Positions 51,168 to 60,468 of a stretch of 64,000 nucleotides of DNA are shown piece by piece; position 1 is the stretch's first letter; each line of letters opens with the position of its first letter. The notes under the pieces are model-generated. The model did not search any database. It saw only the letters and a program-made list of their open reading frames with translations, and had not been told where the DNA came from. A program made the position numbers and the translations under genes. The stretch comes from Prevotella sp. E13-27 (GTDB lineage: Bacteria > Bacteroidota > Bacteroidia > Bacteroidales > Bacteroidaceae). The DNA lies in NCBI RefSeq assembly GCF_023217965.1, contig NZ_JALPSC010000001.1, forward strand, positions 806,001-870,000. The letters are read 5' to 3'.

Positions 51168-51554
51168 ATGGAAACAAGAAAACACATAGCAGCAGAGAAG
51201 AAGAGGTGCAACAGCCATAATTGCGCCCAGGCAATTCTACACACTTATGCCGATATTGCAGGGATAAGTGAAGATGAAGCCATGAGCATTGCCGGAGCTT
51301 TCGGTGGTGGTATGGGTAACATGGAAGGAACCTGTGGCGCACTCGTTGGGTCTGGTCTTGTCTTAGGATTGGTCAACAAGGACAAGGTGAAGTCCATGAA
51401 ACAGATGCGGCAGATTATGACCAAGTTCCAGGAAAGAAACGGAGCTACCCAATGCAAGTTACTGAAAGGCATTGGAACAAAGGTAATGTTGCGTGAATGT
51501 CCTGACTGTGTAGCCGATGCAGCAGAGTTTCTTGAAGAACAATTAAATGGGTAA
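51168..51554 (+). CDS. C_GCAxxG_C_C family protein
   Basis: A 128-aa protein with the signature cysteines: NCAQAIL (C at about residue 19), a glycine-rich FGGGMGNMEGTCGALVGSGL (about 43-62) and C-terminal CPDCV. This family (PF09719) probably binds a redox cofactor. Its function is unknown. It is encoded 6 bp after the Nim-like gene. Confidence 0.85.
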   Translation: METRKHIAAEKKRCNSHNCAQAILHTYADIAGISEDEAMSIAGAFGGGMGNMEGTCGALVGSGLVLGLVNKDKVKSMKQMRQIMTKFQERNGATQCKLLKGIGTKVMLRECPDCVADAAEFLEEQLNG

Positions 51555-51563
51555 GATTCAAAT

Positions 51564-52328
51564 ATGCAGATAATACTCGCTTCCGCAAAGATAATGAATG
51601 ACAAGCTAAAGTCTGTTCCTGGCGTTAGTCTGTCATTACCTCGTTTCAAGAATGAGGCTCAGGCTTTTGCAAAGGATATGGCTCAGTATTCTACAGAGAC
51701 GATTGCCGAAATGCTGGGCTGTAGTCAACAGATTGCCGTTCAGAACAGGATGCGGTTAATGCGATTCTTTGAAGATTCCCCCAAACTTCCAGCTATCCTC
51801 GCTTATCACGGTCAGGCATACAAACATCTGAAGGCTGAAACGCTGAATGTAGATGACCTCACTTACTCACAAGGGAAGCTCTGGATAACCTCATTCCTCT
51901 ACGGCTTGTTACGTCCGCTTGATGGTATTCTGCCTTATCGGATGGAAGGAAATGTAGAGTTACCCAGCGGAAAGGGGCAGAATCTGTTTGGGTTTTGGAA
52001 GAACCGACTGACAGACATATTTATTGAGGCTGTGAAAGCAGATAGTGGAACTCTAGTACATCTTGCTACAGAGGAATACCAGCACCTGTTTGACTGGCAG
52101 CGTGTCCGTAAAGAAGTCCGAATCGTTCAGCCTTTGTTCTACGTTAGAAAAGGTGGCGATTTGAAGATTCAGGCTGTTTGGGCTAAGACATGCCGGGGAG
52201 CCATGACACGATTCATCATTGAAAACCGTATCGACAACCCCGAAGATCTCTGTGCCTTCGGTTATGAGGGATTTACATACGAACCATCTTTAGGAGAACC
52301 AGATTATCCGCATTTCATAAAGCAATGA
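51564..52328 (+). CDS. yaaA: Peroxide stress protein YaaA
   Basis: A 254-aa full-length YaaA (DUF328). The features AKIMN at the start, LAYHGQAYKHL (about 74-84), ITSFLYGLLRPLDGILPYRM (about 98-118) and the end with RGAMTRFIIENRI are typical. YaaA protects DNA from iron and peroxide damage and binds DNA. It overlaps the next gene by 4 bp and is part of a stress- and repair-related set with recD2. Confidence 0.9.
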   Translation: MQIILASAKIMNDKLKSVPGVSLSLPRFKNEAQAFAKDMAQYSTETIAEMLGCSQQIAVQNRMRLMRFFEDSPKLPAILAYHGQAYKHLKAETLNVDDLTYSQGKLWITSFLYGLLRPLDGILPYRMEGNVELPSGKGQNLFGFWKNRLTDIFIEAVKADSGTLVHLATEEYQHLFDWQRVRKEVRIVQPLFYVRKGGDLKIQAVWAKTCRGAMTRFIIENRIDNPEDLCAFGYEGFTYEPSLGEPDYPHFIKQ

Positions 52329-52867
52329 GCAGAATAGAACGAGAGAAGCAGACTGTCCGAAAGATGATAGAGCTTTATTGCCGTCATCGGTTGAACCAGG
52401 ACACTATGCCAGAAGAATATCAACATCTGGCAGAGTTTGCTTGTCGCCGTCTAGATCATTGCAAGTATGGGGAAAATAAGACTGCTTGCAAGAAATGTCC
52501 CACCCATTGCTATGCCCCTAAAGAGCGTGAACAAATTCGTGAAATCATGCGCTGGGTCGGGCCTAGGATGATACTCTATGCTCCAAAAGATGCTCTTCAC
52601 CATACTTGGGATAATATCAAGACATGGCTACAGTCGCTGTCATTCCGCACTGGTGTGATAGTATTACTATGCTGCATCCCTTTCTATATTCTATCCTTTG
52701 CCCAAATGCTACTCCCAATAAGTGCCGCTGCAAAAGGAGTGTTATGGACTATACTCTTCGGCCTGGCTAAGAGTTGTCAGTATGGCGGTCTTACAATTCT
52801 TGGAGTAGAGGGCTACAATAGGGTGAAGAATTGGATTAAACGGAGAAAAGACGATGGAGAAGATTAA
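52325..52867 (+). CDS. YgbA-like (nitrous oxide-stimulated promoter) protein with membrane tail
   Basis: A 180-aa protein. Residues 1-95 match the YgbA/NosP family (PF11756): REKQTVRKMIELYCRHRL, the CKYGENKTACKKCPTHCY cysteine set and REIMRWVGPRM. Residues about 100-165 add two membrane helices. The C-terminal membrane part is an addition relative to the usual small protein of about 120 aa. It overlaps recD2 by 14 bp. Confidence 0.8.
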   Translation: MSRIEREKQTVRKMIELYCRHRLNQDTMPEEYQHLAEFACRRLDHCKYGENKTACKKCPTHCYAPKEREQIREIMRWVGPRMILYAPKDALHHTWDNIKTWLQSLSFRTGVIVLLCCIPFYILSFAQMLLPISAAAKGVLWTILFGLAKSCQYGGLTILGVEGYNRVKNWIKRRKDDGED

Positions 52868-54977
52868 GTGTACCATTGAGCGTATTACGTTCCAGAACCC
52901 AGAGAACGGCTATTCAGTCCTACAGGCTACCATCAAGGGCTATAGGGAAGAACAGACACTTGTGGGAACATTCCATGAGGTGACTGTTGGTGCTGTCCTT
53001 ACGGTGGAGGGTACATGGAGAGTTGATAAGAGATATGGCCGTCAGTTTGCAGTAGAGAAGTGGACTGAGGAATTACCAGCCGACATCATAGGCATTGAAA
53101 AGTACCTGGGGAGTGGACTGGTGAAAGGAATCGGACCAAAATTCGCCAAGCTCATAGTCGCTAAATTCGGACTTGATACATTCAACGTGATAGAGAATGA
53201 GCCTGATAAACTGCTTGAAGTGTATGGCATCGGAAAGGGACGTGTGGCTAAGATACAAGCCTCATGGGAAAAACAGAAGGACGTAAAGGACATCATGGTA
53301 TTCCTTCAGGGGCATGGTGTCAGTTCTACCTATGCCGCCAAGATATACAAGCAATACGGCAAAGAGAGCATAGAGAAGGTACAAGCCAATCCTTACTGTC
53401 TCGCTGATGACATTTGGGGCATAGGTTTCAAAACCGCTGATGGAATAGCGGAGAAGCTGGGTTATGAGAAGAATGACCTGAGAAGATGCAGAAGCGGAAT
53501 ATTCTACACTCTCAATAAGCTCTCAGAGGATGGCCATGTCTATTCCGAGCGTGAGCAGTTGATAAAGTCTGCCAAAGAACTACTCCAGGCAGAAGAAGAA
53601 CCGATCACCCAAGCCCTCGATGACATGATAACCAAAGAGGATTTGATACTTGATGAAGAAGCGATATTCCTCCCACCGTTCTACTATGCTGAGATTGGAG
53701 TAGCCAGTAAGTTGAAGAGACTGTTGGAAGATTCGACTGGCAACTTGTTTGACGGGACACTCAACATAGAAGAAATCGTCAAGAAAACAGGAATCCAATA
53801 CGATGACGTTCAAGTAGCAGCCATCCAACAAGCCGTCAAGTCAAAGGTGATGGTTCTAACTGGTGGCCCTGGAACTGGAAAGACCGTGACTACCCAAGGA
53901 ATAATCGCAGCTCTCGAATCTCTGGGACAGGGCATCTTACTTGCAGCCCCAACAGGAAGAGCAGCAAAAAGAATGAATGAGGCCACAGGGAAAGAGGCCA
54001 AGACTATTCACCGCTTGCTCGAATACAATCCCGCAGAAGGTTATGGAAGAAACGACGAGAACCCCTTGGATGGTGGTGTCCTGATTGTCGATGAATCCTC
54101 AATGATAGACGTGATACTGATGAACTCTCTGCTGAAAGCCGTCCCATCACACATGCGCCTTATCCTCGTTGGTGACATTGACCAGCTTCCAAGTGTAGGC
54201 GCAGGGAACGTACTGAGAGACATCATAGATTCTGGTGTAGTCCCGGTTATCAGGCTCACTAAGATATTCAGACAAGCCCAAACCAGTAGGATTATCACTA
54301 ACGCCCATAAGATTAACCAAGGCATCTTCCCAGACATTAGCAATGGCAGGGACGCAGATTTCTTCTTCATCAAACAGGAAGATCCAGAGAAAGCAGCACA
54401 GGAAATCGTCAATATCGTCAAAAACCGCATACCAAAGGCATATCACTATAGCACGAATGACATTCAGGTGCTGGCTCCGATGCAAAGAAGCGTAGTCGGA
54501 GCTACTAACTTGAACATCATTCTGCAAGAGGCCATCAATCCTGAAGGTGACTTCTTATCCCGTGGTGGCTTCAAGTATAGGAAAGGTGACAGGGTTATGC
54601 AGATACGGAACAACTACGATAAAGAGGTGTTCAATGGCGATATTGGTATAGTCCAGAACGTGAACATGGAAGATAGGTCTCTCACTGTCATCTATGAGGG
54701 GAGGGCAGTAGAGTATGAGGACAACGAGCTTGATGAAGTGACTCTTGCCTATGCTACTACTATCCATAAGTCCCAGGGCAGCGAATATCCTGTTGTGGTG
54801 ATTCCCCTGCTGATGACTCACTTCGTCATGCTACAACGGAACTTAGTCTATACTGGTATCACTAGGGCTAAGAAAATCTGTATCATCGTCGGAACTACTA
54901 AAGCCCTAGCCTACTCAGTACATAACATGGTGGTTCTGAAACGGAATACCAAGCTTAAAGAAAGATTGACAACATAA
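52854..54977 (+). CDS. recD2: RecD2-like ATP-dependent helicase
   Basis: A 707-aa protein. An N-terminal OB-like and HhH region (about 1-190, with IGPKFAKLIVAKFGLDTFNV) precedes the SF1B core: Walker A GGPGTGKT (about 339-346), Walker B VDESSM (about 414-419), and the C-terminal TIHKSQGSEYPVVVIPL (about 643-659). RecD2 is a 5'-3' DNA helicase acting in repair, without RecBC. The length is typical of the family. It ends the rightward set; a terminator follows at 55078-55113. Confidence 0.9.
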   Translation: MEKIKCTIERITFQNPENGYSVLQATIKGYREEQTLVGTFHEVTVGAVLTVEGTWRVDKRYGRQFAVEKWTEELPADIIGIEKYLGSGLVKGIGPKFAKLIVAKFGLDTFNVIENEPDKLLEVYGIGKGRVAKIQASWEKQKDVKDIMVFLQGHGVSSTYAAKIYKQYGKESIEKVQANPYCLADDIWGIGFKTADGIAEKLGYEKNDLRRCRSGIFYTLNKLSEDGHVYSEREQLIKSAKELLQAEEEPITQALDDMITKEDLILDEEAIFLPPFYYAEIGVASKLKRLLEDSTGNLFDGTLNIEEIVKKTGIQYDDVQVAAIQQAVKSKVMVLTGGPGTGKTVTTQGIIAALESLGQGILLAAPTGRAAKRMNEATGKEAKTIHRLLEYNPAEGYGRNDENPLDGGVLIVDESSMIDVILMNSLLKAVPSHMRLILVGDIDQLPSVGAGNVLRDIIDSGVVPVIRLTKIFRQAQTSRIITNAHKINQGIFPDISNGRDADFFFIKQEDPEKAAQEIVNIVKNRIPKAYHYSTNDIQVLAPMQRSVVGATNLNIILQEAINPEGDFLSRGGFKYRKGDRVMQIRNNYDKEVFNGDIGIVQNVNMEDRSLTVIYEGRAVEYEDNELDEVTLAYATTIHKSQGSEYPVVVIPLLMTHFVMLQRNLVYTGITRAKKICIIVGTTKALAYSVHNMVVLKRNTKLKERLTT

Positions 54978-55077
54978 CACCGAAAGCGCGTAGGCATTGA
55001 CAACTTATTCTGTACGGGATGTATCGTTGAGTTTCCTAGGTTCTAGACTACGCCGAATAAATAGCAAATGCTGTTAG

Positions 55078-55113
55078 ATACTGCTGTCTGGGATAGATGG
55101 CAGTATTTCTTTT
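55078..55113 (+). terminator. Rho-independent terminator
   Basis: ATACTGC (55078-55084) pairs with GCAGTAT (55100-55106), with further pairing inside, followed by a T-rich tail. It lies about 100 bp after recD2. Confidence 0.65.
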
Positions 55114-55130
55114 CCCACGTTTCTGAGGCT

Positions 55131-55910
55131 TTATTTGCTTTTCAAGTATCTACTCTTTAGCCAATTCTCGAAGCCTTCAGATGGATGGTATGGATTAGCC
55201 CAGTGCATGTAGCGGTTCAATAGCAGCCCGACCAAGGATGATGGTACTCCGTATTTCTTCGGCAGATGGTCAAGATGTTCAAGTTTAAGCTCACGGTTCC
55301 AACTATCTGCATTTGTATATGACTGTGCCAAACGCTCGACCCAAACACTTTCATAATACCACATCAATTCATCTTCTGTATTGGCCAGGGGATTCTCTTC
55401 CTCACCCTTATAGAACCTACATTTGGCTGTCAACTCAACCATACGCTGCTTAGTTCTACGCTGCAAGTTGGTCTCTCGTCTCTGATAATAGGTCTTATAC
55501 CATTCCTTGAAGTTGGTGGACTGAGGATCAAGCATACCGCCCCAATGATAATAGCGGTTCCAGAACATTGCCTTCATTGTCAAAGGCGTACCGTCATTCT
55601 CTTCAAAGCCCTTGCAGCCATAGGCATGATATTCTTCTATATCGCCTTTGAAATGAGCATCACCCAAATTCGCTTCTACCCACCATTTTTCATATCCCCA
55701 GGCTGTTGAAGCATTCTGGAGGTATGCAATTTGTTCAGGTGGAAGCTTATATTCATACTTCATGCACTCTGGAGGTGGAAGATGGGATTTGTCTACTTCA
55801 TGGGCAAACAGTTCCTTGGCAAATGGATCTTCTTCCTCGCCATTATAGTACCGACATTGAAGCATAAGGTACTTTCTCCTGTCCTCTACTGTATAGTTTT
55901 CCTTAGTCAT
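55131..55910 (-). CDS. Hypothetical protein with duplicated GEEE(D/N)P domain
   Basis: A 259-aa protein with an internal duplication: LQCRYYNGEEEDPFA (about 17-31) and AKCRFYKGEEENPLA (about 162-176). Each is followed by a WYxxW-type helical region and a WNRYYHW / LNRYMHW segment, so the two halves are paralogous. It is probably a soluble Bacteroidota protein of unknown function. It overlaps the upstream 49-aa gene by 8 bp. Confidence 0.65.
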   Translation of the reverse strand: MTKENYTVEDRRKYLMLQCRYYNGEEEDPFAKELFAHEVDKSHLPPPECMKYEYKLPPEQIAYLQNASTAWGYEKWWVEANLGDAHFKGDIEEYHAYGCKGFEENDGTPLTMKAMFWNRYYHWGGMLDPQSTNFKEWYKTYYQRRETNLQRRTKQRMVELTAKCRFYKGEEENPLANTEDELMWYYESVWVERLAQSYTNADSWNRELKLEHLDHLPKKYGVPSSLVGLLLNRYMHWANPYHPSEGFENWLKSRYLKSK

Positions 55911-56052
55911 TGATGAAATTCTTTGTGGTCATGTCATAGTACAGAGCTTCGAGTTCAGCCAAAGTCAACTTCTCTACTGAATGCTCGATGATACGGATAA
56001 GCTCGTCACGCCGTCCTTCTTCTGACTGTGTAAATCTTCCCATGTATGCCAT
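55903..56052 (-). CDS. 49-aa hypothetical protein
   Basis: The frame reads MAYMGRFTQSEEGRRDELIR, then a helical AELEALYYDMTTK. It is a small helical protein 5 bp after yjbQ, and its stop overlaps the start of the next gene by 8 bp, so the three are coupled. Confidence 0.5.
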   Translation of the reverse strand: MAYMGRFTQSEEGRRDELIRIIEHSVEKLTLAELEALYYDMTTKNFIND

Positions 56053-56057
56053 TATCT

Positions 56058-56471
56058 CTATTCTCCTATTATCGTTACTACCAGTTTCCTTGCCCCACCA
56101 TAATTACGGAACTCACAAAAGTAGATTCCTTGCCAGGTTCCCATATTCAGGTGTCCGTTGGTGATGGGAATGGTTATGCTGACACCGCTAAGAGTAGACT
56201 TTGCATGAGCTGGCATGTCATCGGAACCCTCCAAAGTATGCTCGTAGTAGGGCTGATTCTCTGGAACTAAGCGGTTGAAGATGGTTTCCATGTCAACCCT
56301 CACATCTGGATCACAGTTCTCATTGATGCTCAGTCCACAACTCGTATGCTTCGTGAAGATATTGATGATACCAGTCTTAGGTAGTTTCGGCAACTGGCTA
56401 AGTATCTCACTCGTCACCAAGTGAAAGCCTCTTGACTTGGGCTTTAGTGTTATTTCTATCTGCTGTACCAT
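56058..56471 (-). CDS. yjbQ: YjbQ-family protein (UPF0047)
   Basis: A 137-aa full-length YjbQ: FTKHTSCGLSINENCDPDVR (about 39-58), a MPAHAKSTL segment (about 86-94) and LNMGTWQGIYFCEFRNYG (about 108-125). The family has a metal-dependent fold with weak thiamine-phosphate synthase activity reported for YjbQ. It is encoded 3 bp after a GNAT gene. Confidence 0.9.
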   Translation of the reverse strand: MVQQIEITLKPKSRGFHLVTSEILSQLPKLPKTGIINIFTKHTSCGLSINENCDPDVRVDMETIFNRLVPENQPYYEHTLEGSDDMPAHAKSTLSGVSITIPITNGHLNMGTWQGIYFCEFRNYGGARKLVVTIIGE

Positions 56472-56474
56472 AGT

Positions 56475-57038
56475 CTATAATATCAAATGTTTCATTGGAT
56501 GACCTCCCCATTGGTTGTCATTCACATATCGGAACCCTACGGAAGAATACAAAGTATCTCCTGATGTGTTCGCTTTATCCACTAACAGACCAACACAGGG
56601 AAGTCCCATGCTGTTAGCTCTTTCTTTTGTTGCTCTAATCAGTAGTTTAGCAATACCCCGATAGCGACACTCTGGCAAAACAGCCAATGAATCCAAATAT
56701 AGTTCTCCTGCCTGTGTCTCATCATCCATTCCTGAGTGATCCTTGCCAATATGTTTCTTTGCAGCCTCGATGAAAGCTCGGCGCAGTTCATGCAGACGGC
56801 CACCATCATAGCTGACAGAGATTCCAACCACTTGATGATTAACCATAGCAACCAGAGTATTCTTGTAGCTGTACTGTGAATCCTCTCGTTCAACAAGCAT
56901 CGTCATCATCTGACGGAAGTCCCCCAGTCCATAGCCATCACCACAGAAGTACAGACAGCAATCGTCTGTCATTGCCATCATTATCAGGCTTGCTATCTCT
57001 GTTGCCTGGTTCTTTGTTGCTTCTTGTATCTCTACCAT
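56475..57038 (-). CDS. GNAT-family acetyltransferase
   Basis: A 187-aa protein with the GNAT site LDSLAVLPECRYRGIAKLLI (about 115-134) and the C-terminal LYSSVGFRYV. The substrate is unknown. It is 7 bp after another GNAT gene. Confidence 0.85.
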   Translation of the reverse strand: MVEIQEATKNQATEIASLIMMAMTDDCCLYFCGDGYGLGDFRQMMTMLVEREDSQYSYKNTLVAMVNHQVVGISVSYDGGRLHELRRAFIEAAKKHIGKDHSGMDDETQAGELYLDSLAVLPECRYRGIAKLLIRATKERANSMGLPCVGLLVDKANTSGDTLYSSVGFRYVNDNQWGGHPMKHLIL

Positions 57039-57045
57039 ATCATAC

Positions 57046-57564
57046 TCAATCCCACCTCCAGAACTTTCTCAACTCATTGGTAATGTCATCCCAATCCTTC
57101 ATCGTGAATGTACCTTCGCCTATTATCATTATGGTCATTTCTGTCACATCGTACTTCCGATAAAGATTTGTGTCCCGGAATCCATTACGAAGGTAGAACT
57201 CATACCTACGCTTCCTTTGAGTTATGTTGTCGCTTTCCTGTTTAGGTGATTCCATGTCAAGAACAAGAATCTTTCCCCTGTATTTCTCAATGAGAGTGGT
57301 TAGTATCTCCTGACCCTTACCCTGGCCTCGTAGTTCTGGTAACACAGCGAAGTACCAGTACCAGTTAAAAGGCTCATGTGGAAATACAATAGTGAAACCT
57401 ATGAACTCTTCTCCCTCGTAGTAGGCAGTGAAGTCAAGGTGCATTTCTCCAATCAAGCGCACCAAGTCTTCCCAAGGTATTTGCTCGTCCTCTGGAAATG
57501 CCGTCTGATAGAGCTGCTTAATCTGCTCGTTGACGTTGGTTGCTGTTATCTGTTTTGTTGTCAT
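57046..57564 (-). CDS. GNAT-family acetyltransferase
   Basis: A 172-aa protein with the GNAT site YWYFAVLPELRGQGKGQEIL (about 68-87) and YEFYLRNGFRD near residue 125. The substrate is unknown. It is separated by a few bases from genes on either side. Confidence 0.85.
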   Translation of the reverse strand: MTTKQITATNVNEQIKQLYQTAFPEDEQIPWEDLVRLIGEMHLDFTAYYEGEEFIGFTIVFPHEPFNWYWYFAVLPELRGQGKGQEILTTLIEKYRGKILVLDMESPKQESDNITQRKRRYEFYLRNGFRDTNLYRKYDVTEMTIMIIGEGTFTMKDWDDITNELRKFWRWD

Positions 57565-57990
57565 TTAATATAGCTGATTATTCCAAGGAGGCAATACTCC
57601 ATTTTTATATGTAGCTTCTGCAAGTAACAGTCTCTCAACTTCTACAGGATCATCCTCTTCTGTATCATACCAAAAGACTGAGAGAACAGACACCCCCATT
57701 TCTCTCATTTTCTCAGGCCAAATGCGTCTACGAGGGAGTTTCCCAAACTGATGACCATTTACCAGCCTGTCTTTTATTCCACCCAAGCCACACTTTCGAT
57801 GAACTATTACACCATTCTCTTTCTTTCCAGAACGACCAATATATAATAGCTGTTCATTAGTCCATACAATATAGACCCCACTCTTATCAGTAGGTGCATT
57901 GCAGACAATTCTCAAATTATCGTCAGCATGAAATTCAAACTGCCCTGTATGACTGTATTTATTCAAAATCTCAAACATAGTTTTCTTCAT
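57565..57990 (-). CDS. GIY-YIG-like nuclease
   Basis: A 141-aa protein with a GIY-YIG core, SGVYIVWTNEQLLYIGRSG (about 37-55), then a basic GGIKDRLVNGHQFGKLPRRR segment and a conserved-looking EVERLLLAEATY helix with the catalytic Glu. It overlaps the umuC body by 4 bp, as is common for umuC-linked genes. Confidence 0.75.
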   Translation of the reverse strand: MKKTMFEILNKYSHTGQFEFHADDNLRIVCNAPTDKSGVYIVWTNEQLLYIGRSGKKENGVIVHRKCGLGGIKDRLVNGHQFGKLPRRRIWPEKMREMGVSVLSVFWYDTEEDDPVEVERLLLAEATYKNGVLPPWNNQLY

Positions 57991-59258
57991 TTTAGTTTAA
58001 TCACGTCCGACCACCTCGTAGTTGGTGATGGACTTCTGAAATCATGTTTGATAGCATTGGCAAAAACATCAGCCTTGCCCTTGCCGTCTTTCCTTGTGTA
58101 CTGCTGAGAACCAAGCACTATTGTTTCGCTTCCCTGCATTCTGTTTATGCGGTCTATCACTTCATCAAGCCGCTTCATCTTTTCAAACTGTTCAGCGTTA
58201 ATATCAAATAGGTCTTGCTGGATAGGACTGTCAGCACCAATACCCATCACTATCACACCGGCTTTCTTATATTGATACCCCTGCCTATAGATTTTCTTTA
58301 GCACCTCATTGGCTGTTTCAATGATGGTAATTGAAGAACTGGTAGGTGTTATCAATCGTTGCTCCTGAAAGTTCCAGTACTGTGCAAGATCCTCTCTGAA
58401 GGCATTGGTATTGACAAATACACCTACAATAGAGGCTACTGTTTTCTGCTGCCTCAGTTTCTCAGCACACCTAGCAGCATAATTTGAGACATGGGTTCGC
58501 AGCGTATCGTAGTCGCTAATCATACCGTTAAAGCTCCTACTGGTACAAATGCTTTTCTTCTTTGCCATTTCCTCATTCGGCACGCAGTCCTCACCATTCA
58601 ACTCTCGCCACGTTCTTTGAATGACAATGTTGTTGAATGTCAGCTTAACCCAATCGCCATTGTGAGCCGCAAAGTCATAAGCCGTCTTTACACCCAAGGC
58701 TTCGAGTTTGGCTGCATATCTTCTCCCGATGCCCCAAACTTCATCGATGGGGTACAGTTTAAGAGCTTTAATTCTCTTTTCATCGGAGTCAATCATGCAG
58801 CAGTGACGGTAGCCCTGGTACTTCTTAGCAAAGTGTGAGGCCATCTTAGCGAGAGTCTTGTTTGGAGCCAGACCAATACTGACAGGCATACCCACATACT
58901 GCTTAATCTTCTTATGTAAGTCCTCGCCCCACTTTTTCAAATCCAGATGCTCCATGCCGTCGAGGTAGATAAAACACTCGTCGATACTATAGCGGAAGTA
59001 TGCAGGAACTTCTTGGCTGATAAGGCTAACTATACGCCCTGTCAATTCTCCATAAAGCTCATAATTGGAAGAGAATACAGCTATCTTCTGGTTTGGAAAT
59101 TGCTGGGCTAACTGGAAATATGGTGTACCAGCCTTTATTCCCATCTTCTTGGCTTCATTACTGCGAGCCACTACGCAACCGTCGTTATTGCTCAACACAA
59201 CAACAGGCTTGCCCTCCAGGTCTGGTCGAAAGACACGCTCACATGAAACGTAGCAATT
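57987..59258 (-). pseudogene. umuC: umuC main part, N-terminus cut off by insertion
   Basis: This part encodes nearly all of a Y-family DNA polymerase V catalytic subunit. It reads from CYVSCERVFRPDLEGKP through the palm motif RYSIDECFIYLD and the VWGIGRR HhH region to a C-terminal little-finger domain. The first codons, with the first metal-binding Asp, are missing, and an in-frame TAA lies 9 codons upstream within the inserted DNA. The missing start (MYGIIDCDN) is found at 63166-63194. Joining the two parts at CAATT gives a 431-residue protein, typical for UmuC. As it stands the gene is inactive. Confidence 0.85.
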
Positions 59259-59283
59259 GTTATTGATAATTAGTAATAATAAC

Positions 59284-59314
59284 TGTTATTCCGAATAATT
59301 CTTTATTCCGAATT
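59284..59314 (+). repeat. Left terminal inverted repeat of the RIT-like element
   Basis: It begins TGTTATTCCGAATAATTC and continues TTTATTCCGAATT. It matches the right repeat (63137-63167, other strand) except for two or so positions. A partial copy of the core GAATAA also lies near 59358. Confidence 0.8.
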
Positions 59315-59433
59315 GTCTGAAAAAGTAATTCTGCATTTACTCAGTTTACAAGATTAATTCGGAATAACATAATAGTAAAATAGCCATCTTTTCAGTTTCT
59401 GGGATAGGGACCCCCTAATGGTAAACAGCCATC

Positions 59434-60468
59434 CTAAAGACCTAATAATCCTCTTAGTCCTCCTTGTATTTTATATTTCTTGGGCTGGTCAAGAGGCATA
59501 TATTCCCTTTTTCTTAAGGCTGTTTCCAACTCTTCACGACTTATCCCAAGATATACACGGGTCGTTTCGAGACTGGCATGGCCAAGATATTCTGAAATCA
59601 TGGCGATGTTTATCCCGTCCATGAACCAATGCGTTGCTGCGGAATGGCGAATCTGATGACTATGCATCTTCAAGGGTATTTCCGGACAGGTCTTATGTGC
59701 AGTGTAGGAAATGGCGTATAGTCTGGTGTTCACTGCATCAGCGGACATCTTTTCCGTTCGGCCCTTATGGCTTGAATGGAACAGATATGTCTTAGCATCA
59801 TACGGAATAGAGAAATATGCAATATATGCCTTGAGTGTGTTCACGGTTTTCTCAGAAAGTATGAGGCAACGGTCTTTATTACCTTTTCCTTTGACAATGA
59901 CATAGGGGGATCCGTGGTCCAGTATGAGGTCGCAAGTCTTAACGGACAGGACTTCACCGACTCTACAGCCTGTGTCATACATGAATGAGAAAAGTGCATA
60001 GTCGCGCTTTCCTGCTATAGTGTTGCAATCAATACTGGCAAAAAATGCTTTCATCGCCACTTTACTCAGAGGTGCGACGACTTTGCCTCTTCCGTGAGAA
60101 ATCATCGGTATCTCGCAGGACTCTATGTACCTTTTCGCATATGCTATATCACGGGACTGAAGATATTTCAGGAGTGACCTTATCACTGTTAGCCTGTGAT
60201 CCCTCGTACGGCGACTGCATGGTTTCCCTCCACGTCCATTTTGTAACCAGATCAGCCAGCTTTCCACAGTCTCACGGCTAAAACATATATCACTAAAACT
60301 GTCGACTGTGACAGATTTCTTTTCTTCCAAATATTCCACATAGAGGCGCATTACCTGCTTGTATGACATAACTGTTTGGACAGAATATCCACATGTCTTG
60401 GGAATATATACTTTCAGCCAAAGGTCTATATGACTGACAAGTTCTTTTGCTTGCTTAGATATTTTCAT
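59434..60468 (-). CDS. Tyrosine recombinase (third member of the trio)
   Basis: A 344-aa protein with a SAM-like N-terminal core-binding domain (about 1-125) and a complete catalytic domain: R169 (GCRVGEV), K195 (GKGNKDR), H271-x-x-R274-H275 (HQIRH), H297 (LGHASLET) and nucleophile Y306. All six classical residues are present, so it should be active. It overlaps the 846-aa recombinase gene by 14 bp and is probably translated from the same transcript. Confidence 0.9.
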   Translation of the reverse strand: MKISKQAKELVSHIDLWLKVYIPKTCGYSVQTVMSYKQVMRLYVEYLEEKKSVTVDSFSDICFSRETVESWLIWLQNGRGGKPCSRRTRDHRLTVIRSLLKYLQSRDIAYAKRYIESCEIPMISHGRGKVVAPLSKVAMKAFFASIDCNTIAGKRDYALFSFMYDTGCRVGEVLSVKTCDLILDHGSPYVIVKGKGNKDRCLILSEKTVNTLKAYIAYFSIPYDAKTYLFHSSHKGRTEKMSADAVNTRLYAISYTAHKTCPEIPLKMHSHQIRHSAATHWFMDGINIAMISEYLGHASLETTRVYLGISREELETALRKREYMPLDQPKKYKIQGGLRGLLGL

